In this document: positions 1-5,875 of the stretch, piece after piece
How positions within the stretch are numbered: the stretch's first letter is position 1
How the letters are laid out: each line of letters starts with the position of its first letter
Origin: Gemmatimonadota bacterium
GTDB taxonomy: Bacteria; Gemmatimonadota; Gemmatimonadetes; Gemmatimonadales; GWC2-71-9
Direction: 5' to 3'
Assembly: GCA_025361465.1 (NCBI GenBank)
Contig: JANYAG010000094.1
Location: 1-7,539, forward strand
DNA length: 7,539 nt
Translations under genes and position numbers: made by a program
Notes under the pieces: model-generated
What the model was told of the DNA's origin: nothing
Database searches by the model: none
Seen by the model: the letters and a program-made list of their open reading frames with translations, nothing else

Positions 1-708
1 TGGGGCTTCGGCGACCGGTTGCGCGTGACCACGACCATGGTCAACGCCAGCGGGGCGCTGGTGCGCCTCTTCGGCCTGCAGGACACGCCCCTTGGGCAGT
101 ACTCAGCCCAGGTCGCGCCCGACTCGCGGTTGCTCTATGTCACCGGCTTCAACCCGACCACGCAGCAGTTCCAGTACCGCGTCAACCAGCTCTTCGGGTC
201 GCCGAGGGACTATGGCGCCAATCGCACCAAGTCGGCGCCGTTCCAGATGCAGGTGGGTATCGAGTGGAAGCTGGGCGGCCCGCCGACGTCACCGATGGCA
301 CGCGGCCTGGGCCTGATGCCGGAGAACGGGCAGCAGCGTCTCGCGCCCGAGGAAGTCCGCGCCCGGTTGCAGAAGCTCTCCCGTGATCCGATCGCCCCGA
401 TCCTGGCGCGACGCGACACCCTGCGGCTCACCCCGGAGCAGGTCGCCCTGATGGAGGCGATCGCCGCGGAACATCAGCGCACTGCCGATTCGCTGCTGGT
501 GCCCATCGTGGATTACGTGGTGAAGAAGGGCAAGCGCGTCGCCGACGCCGACCTGAGCCCGAAGCTCGCCAAGGCGCAGCCGCTGATCGCCAAGTCGATG
601 GCCGCGGCCCTGGTGAAGGCCACCGCGCTGCTGACGCCGGCGCAGAAGATGTTGATGCCGGCGAGCGCCGGTGCCGCCGGCATCAGCAAGAGCGGTGGCG
701 GCCGCTAG
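1..708 (+). CDS. TonB-dependent receptor-like outer-membrane protein, C-terminal part (5' truncated)
   Basis: The frame is open from base 1 to a TAG at 706-708, giving 235 C-terminal residues; the true start lies outside the window. The first ~95 residues look like the last strands of a large outer-membrane beta-barrel: alternating polar and aromatic segments such as QFQYRVNQLFG, then a terminal strand FQMQVGIEWKLG. Barrels of this kind (TonB-dependent receptor / carboxypeptidase-regulatory-domain type) import substrates through the outer membrane using TonB energy. About 135 residues follow the last strand, where a normal receptor would end. They are helical and charged, with LTPEQ near residue 142 and LTPAQ near residue 213, resembling the LTxxQ motif of the periplasmic Spy/CpxP family. 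The protein ends in a low-complexity Ala/Gly/Ser tail. The barrel assignment rests on only the last strands, so the substrate is unknown. The gene converges on the M20 dipeptidase gene and overlaps its stop codon. Confidence 0.68.
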   Translation, partial: WGFGDRLRVTTTMVNASGALVRLFGLQDTPLGQYSAQVAPDSRLLYVTGFNPTTQQFQYRVNQLFGSPRDYGANRTKSAPFQMQVGIEWKLGGPPTSPMARGLGLMPENGQQRLAPEEVRARLQKLSRDPIAPILARRDTLRLTPEQVALMEAIAAEHQRTADSLLVPIVDYVVKKGKRVADADLSPKLAKAQPLIAKSMAAALVKATALLTPAQKMLMPASAGAAGISKSGGGR

Positions 709-2069
709 CGCTTCTCCCCCATCATCTCAAAGAACCTGCCAAACACATTGATCCCTTCCCACAGCTGACTCAGGTCGAGCTTTTCGTTCGGTGAGTGCAG
801 CCCGTCATCGGGAAGGCCGATGCCGGTGAGCAGCACCGGAGCGCCGCTGAGGCCGAGCTCGGGCACGATCGGAATCGAACCACCGGCGCGTACGGCCACG
901 CACTTCCGTCCCACCACCTCGAGGAAGGCACGATCCAGCGTCGCGAAGGCCGGCGCCTTCACGTCGACCTGCACCGGCTCGCCACCGTGGAGGAACTTGA
1001 TTTCCCAGTCCGCATACGACGGGGCGACCTTGGCGAACGCCGCCTGCATCATCTTCCGGGCGGCCGAGAGCTTGATCCCCGGCACCAGGCGCATCGACAG
1101 CTTGGCGACCGCGGCGGCGGGAATGACCGTCTTGGCGCCTTCGCCGGTGAAGCCACCGCGAATGCCATGGATCTCGAGGGTCGGCAGCGCCCAGGTGCGC
1201 TCGAACACCGTCTTCCCCTCGATGCCCGTCAGCGCCTTCCCGGTCACCTCGTGACTGAGGAACTCGGCCTCGTCAAACGGCAGCGACGCCCAGTCGGCGA
1301 GCTCCGCCTCGCTGGGTGGCTTCACCCGTGAGTACAGGCGCGACATCTTGATCTTGCCGTTGGCGCCCTTGACGTCGGTGATCATCCGGATCAGCGTCTC
1401 GATCGCGTTCGGCGCCACGCCGCCGTACGTCCCCGAATGCAGGTCACGCTGCAGCGTGCGGACATGCAGCTCGACGTAGCACATGCCGCGCAGCGCGGTG
1501 TAGACTGCCGGCCATCCCTTGGCGTAGTACCCCATGTCGGCCACCACGACGGCGTCGACCTTGGTCCGCTTGCGCTCGCGGCGCAGCAGCTCGGTGATCA
1601 CATGGCCACCGCACTCCTCTTCGCCCTCGATGATGAAGCGGATGTTGATCGGCGGACGGCCGTTGGCATCGCGCGTCGCTTCGTAGGCCTTGAGCAGGCA
1701 GAAGACCTGGCCCTTATCGTCGATCGCGCCGCGCGCGAAGAGCTGGCCGTTCCGCACCGTCGGCGTGAAGGGCGGTGAGACCCACTCATCGAGCGGATCG
1801 GGCGGCTGGACGTCGTAATGTCCGTAGCAGAGCAGCGTCGGCGCGCCGGGCACCTCGGGACTTTCCGCCCACACGATCGGGTGCCCGTCGCCCTCGAGCA
1901 ACTGCACCACGGGGAAGCCGAGGTGGCGGAACTGGTCCATGAGCCAGCCGGCCGCACGACGACAGTCGCCGGCATGATCCGGCAGGGTGCTCACACTGGG
2001 GATCTCGAGGAAGCTGTTGAGCTCCTTGAGAAGCCGCTGCTGTTCGCGAACCACAAACTGGCGATCCAT
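705..2069 (-). CDS. M20 family metallo-dipeptidase (CNDP/PepV-like)
   Basis: A 454-residue cytoplasmic protein with no signal peptide, of typical length for M20 dipeptidases, which cleave dipeptides with a two-metal (Zn or Mn) centre. Every expected active-site element is visible: GHYDVQP gives metal ligand H84 and D86; RGAIDDKG gives bridging D117; EGEEECGG gives catalytic E151 and metal ligand E152; VADMG gives D178; HSGTYGG gives lid-domain H211; and HSPNEK gives ligand H425. GGSIP at 396-400 matches the substrate-carboxylate region of the CN2/carnosinase group. The ATG at 2069 has GGAG 9 nt upstream. It lies 6 nt after the stop of the PF10023 aminopeptidase gene, making this the last gene of the operon. 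Its TAG stop shares CTAG with the convergent receptor gene. The natural substrate (general dipeptides, carnosine-like or modified) cannot be told from sequence. The family call is very secure and the enzyme looks active. Confidence 0.95.
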   Translation of the reverse strand: MDRQFVVREQQRLLKELNSFLEIPSVSTLPDHAGDCRRAAGWLMDQFRHLGFPVVQLLEGDGHPIVWAESPEVPGAPTLLCYGHYDVQPPDPLDEWVSPPFTPTVRNGQLFARGAIDDKGQVFCLLKAYEATRDANGRPPINIRFIIEGEEECGGHVITELLRRERKRTKVDAVVVADMGYYAKGWPAVYTALRGMCYVELHVRTLQRDLHSGTYGGVAPNAIETLIRMITDVKGANGKIKMSRLYSRVKPPSEAELADWASLPFDEAEFLSHEVTGKALTGIEGKTVFERTWALPTLEIHGIRGGFTGEGAKTVIPAAAVAKLSMRLVPGIKLSAARKMMQAAFAKVAPSYADWEIKFLHGGEPVQVDVKAPAFATLDRAFLEVVGRKCVAVRAGGSIPIVPELGLSGAPVLLTGIGLPDDGLHSPNEKLDLSQLWEGINVFGRFFEMMGEKR

Positions 2070-2075
2070 GATGCA

Positions 2076-3212
2076 TTACTCCGGAACGGGGACAGAGGAA
2101 TCAGGAGCCGACGGGGTCGAAAGCATCTGCGGGCTCACATGGAGAATAGCACGCATCCGCTTGAATGCTTCGGGACCTCTGACGTCGGAAAGCAGGCGGT
2201 GGAGCTCAAAGATCGCGGTGGCCAGGTCGCCCCGCCGGGTGGCGTTCCAGCGGTCAAACAACGGCAGCTCAGTGCGATAGAGCCGCACGCCCATCAGGGC
2301 GGCATTGTTGATCGGCCGCTCGACGTTGGGATTGATCCGGACGGTCCGCAGCACCCGGGAAAGCGGCCCGGCGAGGGTGTCTCGGCTCCAGCGGGCAACG
2401 GCCGTTCGGCCGCTGTCGTTCTGCGCGGCGGGGAGATGCAACCCATACAGCGAGTCGAGCTTGCCGAGCAGGCGAGCGTAGTAGCCGCCCAGCACTTCCT
2501 CGTCGTGGAGGCGATCGGCCGCGCGGATGGCAAGCGCAGTGTCGCCGCGGGCCAGGAAGTACCGCTCGGCGGTGCGGTAGCCAACCCACTCGGCGAAGCT
2601 CTCGTTGAAATCGGTCGCGTCCGGCACCCAGAGCGTGTTGTGAGCGAGCTCATGAAAGACGAGCGACGCCATCTCGACCGAATCGGTCGTCACGGCGGTG
2701 GAGAGCAGCGGATCGTTGAACCAGCCGAGGGTCGAGAACGCCGGCGAAGGGCGCAGGGAGACATCGTTGCCCTGGGCCGCGTAATTCGCCGCCACCTTCC
2801 GGGCCGCGGCGAAGTCGAAGAAGCCCTTGTAGGGAATCCGGCCGGCAATCGGGTACTTCCAGGTCACCGGACAGAGGCAGGTCTTCGGCGAGACCGTCAG
2901 CACCAGCAGCAGGGTGTCGCGGCCGACATCGCTGTAGGTGGTGTAGGTCTCCTTGGCCTCGAGTCCCATGCGCGCCGCATACGCGCGTACCTCGACGACC
3001 AGGGCGGCGAGCCGGCGAAGCGAGTCGGGCACCGTGCTGTCGTGAGCCAGGCGCGAGATCGGCACGCGGGAGGTCAGGATCCGCGTCTCCTCGAAGCCGG
3101 CCCGGGTCAGGTAGCGCACGTCATCCGAGGCGACATACGCCGCACCGTATCCGAACAGCAGCGCTGCGGCGGCAATCAGGAGTCCCATGGTGATCCGCCT
3201 CTTCCACTTCAT
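2076..3212 (-). CDS. Predicted membrane-anchored aminopeptidase (PF10023 / COG4324 family)
   Basis: A 378-residue protein. The basic start MKWKRR is followed by one hydrophobic segment at about residues 8-28, a signal anchor or uncleaved signal peptide, so the enzyme should face the periplasm. Family hallmarks appear in order: TYSDVGRD (90-99), a WKYPIAGRIPYKGFFD stretch (118-133), PAFSTLGWFNDP (157-168), the zinc motif HELAH (H187, E188, H191) and FNESFAEWVG (202-211), where E204 is the probable third zinc ligand. PF10023 proteins are annotated as aminopeptidases; to my knowledge that activity is largely predicted. I chose the ATG at 3212 because it forms an ATGA overlap with the stop of the upstream barrel gene. 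A TTG at 3221 in the same frame, with GGAG 4 nt before it, would add three residues (M-D-T). The ~60-residue tail ends in Pro/Ser-rich sequence. Translation is probably coupled to both neighbours. Confidence 0.9.
   Translation of the reverse strand: MKWKRRITMGLLIAAAALLFGYGAAYVASDDVRYLTRAGFEETRILTSRVPISRLAHDSTVPDSLRRLAALVVEVRAYAARMGLEAKETYTTYSDVGRDTLLLVLTVSPKTCLCPVTWKYPIAGRIPYKGFFDFAAARKVAANYAAQGNDVSLRPSPAFSTLGWFNDPLLSTAVTTDSVEMASLVFHELAHNTLWVPDATDFNESFAEWVGYRTAERYFLARGDTALAIRAADRLHDEEVLGGYYARLLGKLDSLYGLHLPAAQNDSGRTAVARWSRDTLAGPLSRVLRTVRINPNVERPINNAALMGVRLYRTELPLFDRWNATRRGDLATAIFELHRLLSDVRGPEAFKRMRAILHVSPQMLSTPSAPDSSVPVPE
2079..2082 (-). promoter_or_regulatory. Shine-Dalgarno of the M20 dipeptidase gene
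   Basis: GGAG on the minus strand, 9 nt before the ATG at 2069. It lies at the very end of the upstream aminopeptidase gene, just before and touching its TAA, so ribosomes ending on that gene would uncover and reuse this site. This points to translational coupling. Confidence 0.7.
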
Positions 3213-4090
3213 GGTGTCCAACGCACTCCGACGAGGTGAATACTACGGCCCACGGCGCTCTGCGCCTGATAGGCATAGTCCAGCCGCGCGTGGGACAGTA
3301 CCAGCGACGCCCCGTACGCATTCCGGCTCATGGTGCTGTTGGCCGGCGGCGGGCCGGTCCCGATTCTACCGATCAGGCCGACCCCATGGAATACCGCCCC
3401 GCCTTCGAGGCCGAAGATGGTGCGGTGGCCTGCCGACTCGGTCCAGACCGTTTCCACCGTGGCCAGCAGGCGGCCGGTGGAATAGGAGTCGATCAGGTTG
3501 AGCGAGAAGCCGAGGTGCGTGTTCGACGGCAACGAGAGTTCCGGTCCGCGGATGCCGTAGCGGCCCAGGTTGTGAAAGGTCAGCCCGATCGCCGCGATCT
3601 CGAAGAACGCCAGGGTGACGCCGGCATCGGACGTGACGGTGCGATAGATGGTGCCACCCGAGTCTTCGACGGCGACGGTGTTGACCGAGCCACCCAGCGC
3701 CACGCCCTTGACGCGCCAGACGCCGGCGCCGCTCCAGGAGAGATTGTCGCGAATCGGTCCGGCATCGTAATAGCGGAGGTAGCGGTAGCCGGCGCCCAGG
3801 TTGAACATCTTGACGCGCGCGGCCGCCGCACCGGTGGTGTACCACGAATCATCGGGAAGGCGGGCGTAGGCGGCTTCGAGCGAGAGGGTCCGGATCGGAC
3901 CAATGTTGGCCGGGTTGTCGAAGATCCCCGACGCATATCCCGGCATCGCCACGCCGGCGCCGGCGAGGCCGGCCACGCGAACCGACGCAGGCAGGTGCGC
4001 GAGCGCCGGCACCGGTGGGACCGGCTGGACCTGCGCCCTCGCGGGCACCACCGCACTCATGGCCAGCATGAGTGCCAGGCCGCGGGTCAC
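3209..4090 (-). CDS. PorV/PorQ-like outer-membrane beta-barrel protein
   Basis: A 293-residue protein starting at GTG 4090, which forms a GTGA overlap with the stop of the upstream peptidase gene. The same frame stays open further upstream, but those residues are antisense-like and overlap the lipoprotein gene, so the GTG is preferred. Residues 1-20 form a signal peptide (MTRGLALML core) with a VPARA|Q cleavage site. The mature part has a short Pro-rich linker, then IFDNPANIG at 56-64, matching the N-P-A signature near the N terminus of PorV/PorQ and related FadL-like barrels. The rest is a run of Gly-rich amphipathic strands, for example LGAGYRYLRYYD, VALGGSVNTVAV and DAGVTLAFFEIA, ending in SIHLVGVRWTP. 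It should sit in the outer membrane. In Bacteroidota PorV shuttles type IX secretion cargo; nothing here shows a type IX system, so the role is open. Sandwiched between two peptidases, it may display or anchor one of them, or act as a porin. Confidence 0.75.
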   Translation of the reverse strand: MTRGLALMLAMSAVVPARAQVQPVPPVPALAHLPASVRVAGLAGAGVAMPGYASGIFDNPANIGPIRTLSLEAAYARLPDDSWYTTGAAAARVKMFNLGAGYRYLRYYDAGPIRDNLSWSGAGVWRVKGVALGGSVNTVAVEDSGGTIYRTVTSDAGVTLAFFEIAAIGLTFHNLGRYGIRGPELSLPSNTHLGFSLNLIDSYSTGRLLATVETVWTESAGHRTIFGLEGGAVFHGVGLIGRIGTGPPPANSTMSRNAYGASLVLSHARLDYAYQAQSAVGRSIHLVGVRWTP

Positions 4091-5754
4091 TTGATGCGCA
4101 CCACCGCCAGCCGGGGCATTGCCGCAGGGTTGAGCAACCCGCCGCCCGCCGTCGACGCGGCGAGGCGCACCAGCACCCCGCTCGATCCCGCCGGCACCTG
4201 GAAGCGGACATGTCGGCCCGAGCCCCCGCGCAGCGTGCCGTTTCGCTGGTAGATCCCGGTGGTGCTGTCCGGCGTCAGCGGGTACGGCTTGCTGAAGTTC
4301 GTGGGATAGTTGTTGGCGTAGGTCGACCGGAAGTTGAAGCTGCGATAGCGCAGTCGGCCATCCTGGGGGAAGCCCGGCAGGTTCTCGAGGTAGTTGGCCA
4401 TCTCCCACTCACCCACCAGCGTCGGGAAATCCATCCCCGTGAACCCCTCGATCCGCTGCGATCCGACGGTGGTCGACTGCTCCAGCGCGCGGGTGAAATG
4501 GGTGCCAAGCAGGGTGTCGCTGGAGAAGTGGTCGGCCACCCAGCGCAGGAAGAGCCACGCGGCGCCGCGTTCGGGCAGGCCGCCGGTGGAGGTGTCGGGC
4601 CAGACGAGGAACGTCGATTCCGGATTCTCGAGATACTGGTAGGCGTTGTAGATGTCACCGCTCATGAACTGCGAGAAGCAGCTGGGCGAATTCGGGCACT
4701 GCGCATCGGGCACCGATCGGTAGCCCAGTTCCTCGGCGAAGTGCGACAGCCCCTCGTTGATCCAGGTGTCCTGGTCGCGTCCGACTCGCAGCAGCGCGTG
4801 CTGGTTGAATGAGATCATGTGCTGCAACTCGTGGATCAGCGTTGGCGGCAGCGACGTCATCGCGCGCGCCCGCGTCACCACCGTGCAGGTGGCGGTCGCG
4901 GCCTTGGTCGTGAAGGCGTAGAAGATCTCGCGCCGGTTGCTGCTGTTGGCCGAGGAGAGCAGGTCGTTGGAGAAGAAATACCCCACCACGCGCCCGGCCG
5001 AGCAGTCGGGGGTGAGGTCGTTGACCGCCGGCGTGAGCAGGATGGCGATGTGGCCATCGCCGTTGATGTCCGAGGCGACCCCGAAGTTGGTGGTGTCAGC
5101 CGGGTAGAGGTAGTTGTCGAACAGCGTACCCAGCTGGTCGTAGTCGGGCTGCGTCAGCGACTCCGATCCCGGCACCACCCGATCATCCGCGTACACCACG
5201 GCTGTCGACCCGACGTATCGGACGGTGGCGCCGATCTTCGTGAAGGAATTGCAGCCGAGGGTACTGCAGACCCAGAGCGAGTCGTGATCGCCGAACACCG
5301 GCACCGGGGCGGGTGTGGGAGGGGTGTCGAAGCGGAGCGCCGGGGAGAGCGAAATGTCGTGCTCGCGACGCCGCAGCATCATGTGGAACTGGTCGGCCGA
5401 CGACGAGGCGAAGAGGCGCGACACCGGAATGTCGCTGGCGGAAATGCCCGCCGACGCGGAGGCCGCCGCGGTCCCGCCGATGAAGCCGTACGGGGTGGTG
5501 ATACCCAGGTTGGTCACCTGCCCCGCCCCGGCATACTCCACCACCAGGTACTCGGTGGCGGACGTGGCGCCTGGCAGCTTCACGCAGCTGGTCTGGTTCA
5601 CCGCGTCGAAGATCTGGTATTGCCCGACGCCGAGGGTCACCGCGGTCGCCACATCGCAGACGGCGGGGGGGACGACGGTCGGTGTGGTCGAGCTGCTGCA
5701 GGCGGCGAGAACGGCGGTGGCGAGCGCCGCGGAAAACCGCGCGGATTGGCGCAT
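4087..5754 (-). CDS. Secreted M30-like zinc metallopeptidase lipoprotein
   Basis: A 555-residue protein. The frame stays open to 5820, but the ATG at 5754 is chosen because it begins a classic lipoprotein signal (MRQSARF, hydrophobic core, lipobox L16-A-A-C19) and has GGAG 9 nt upstream. A Ser/Thr/Pro linker follows the lipidated Cys. The catalytic domain has HELQH (H308, E309, H312), then WINEGLSHFAEELGY, where E334 is the probable third zinc ligand. Upstream, DINGDG (229-234) looks like a calcium loop preceding the ILL strand, as in the hyicolysin/M30 group. The C-terminal ~50 residues (GRHVRFQVPAGS...) look like a beta-sandwich. Eight cysteines besides the lipidated one (33, 57, 163, 168, 251, 290, 353, 359) would allow four disulfides, consistent with an oxidising compartment. 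First gene of the operon, so probably the product set by the divergent promoter. The metallopeptidase call is strong; the M30 family name and substrate are less certain. Confidence 0.83.
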   Translation of the reverse strand: MRQSARFSAALATAVLAACSSSTTPTVVPPAVCDVATAVTLGVGQYQIFDAVNQTSCVKLPGATSATEYLVVEYAGAGQVTNLGITTPYGFIGGTAAASASAGISASDIPVSRLFASSSADQFHMMLRRREHDISLSPALRFDTPPTPAPVPVFGDHDSLWVCSTLGCNSFTKIGATVRYVGSTAVVYADDRVVPGSESLTQPDYDQLGTLFDNYLYPADTTNFGVASDINGDGHIAILLTPAVNDLTPDCSAGRVVGYFFSNDLLSSANSSNRREIFYAFTTKAATATCTVVTRARAMTSLPPTLIHELQHMISFNQHALLRVGRDQDTWINEGLSHFAEELGYRSVPDAQCPNSPSCFSQFMSGDIYNAYQYLENPESTFLVWPDTSTGGLPERGAAWLFLRWVADHFSSDTLLGTHFTRALEQSTTVGSQRIEGFTGMDFPTLVGEWEMANYLENLPGFPQDGRLRYRSFNFRSTYANNYPTNFSKPYPLTPDSTTGIYQRNGTLRGGSGRHVRFQVPAGSSGVLVRLAASTAGGGLLNPAAMPRLAVVRIK

Positions 5755-5763
5755 GTCAGCGGG

Positions 5764-5767
5764 CTCC
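5764..5767 (-). promoter_or_regulatory. Shine-Dalgarno of the M30-like lipoprotein gene
   Basis: GGAG on the minus strand, 9 nt before the ATG at 5754. It supports this start over the longer open frame that reaches 5820, together with the lipoprotein signal peptide that begins exactly here. Confidence 0.7.
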
Positions 5768-5791
5768 GTGTCGTGGGTCAGAATGGGTCTA

Positions 5792-5820
5792 AGCGTAAGT
5801 GCGACAATGACTTTTGACAA
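5792..5820 (-). promoter_or_regulatory. Candidate sigma70-type promoter of the peptidase operon
   Basis: Read on the minus strand: TTGTCA (-35, RC of 5815-5820, five of six consensus matches), a 17-nt spacer, then TACGCT (-10, RC of 5792-5797, three of six). It predicts a start near 5785 and a leader of about 30 nt before the lipoprotein ATG. The -10 is weak, so this is a suggestion only. Its -35 lies on the same bases as the dnaE -35. Confidence 0.35.
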
Positions 5821-5842
5821 TCGCTGGAGACAACGGTACGAT
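5814..5842 (+). promoter_or_regulatory. dnaE: Candidate sigma70-type promoter of dnaE
   Basis: A perfect -35 hexamer TTGACA (5814-5819), a 17-nt spacer and TACGAT (5837-5842, four of six consensus matches, including the key TA and final T). Transcription should begin near 5849, leaving a leader of about 27 nt. The AT-rich patch stands out in an otherwise GC-rich region, and it is the only long gap between genes in the window, so the call is fairly good for a promoter read by eye. Confidence 0.65.
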
Positions 5843-5875
5843 TACCGGGTGACCCACCCCACGCGGCGCTGAACG

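Noticed and set aside
691..706. AGCGG / CCGCT inverted repeat at the end of the receptor gene, considered as a terminator.
   Set aside because: The stem is only 5 bp, lies inside coding sequence and has no following T-run on either strand.
1818..3239. A 473-codon plus-strand open frame across the M20 and PF10023 genes.
   Set aside because: It lies opposite two clear enzymes with complete active sites; its translation is Arg/Gly/His/Glu-rich with no fold signature. It is an antisense shadow.
4091..4408. N-terminal extension of the barrel protein to an ATG at 4408.
   Set aside because: The added residues are Pro/Arg/Gln-rich, overlap the lipoprotein's coding region and would bury the signal peptide that begins at GTG 4090.
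5755..5820. A 22-residue N-terminal extension of the lipoprotein gene to 5820.
   Set aside because: It would put charged residues ahead of a canonical lipoprotein signal, and it crosses the promoter. The ATG at 5754 has its own GGAG.
5315..5872. A plus-strand open frame ending just before the dnaE ATG, which could pass for a small gene upstream of dnaE.
   Set aside because: It is mostly antisense to the lipoprotein peptidase and shows no protein-like features. Its TGA at 5870-5872 serves only to fix the dnaE start.
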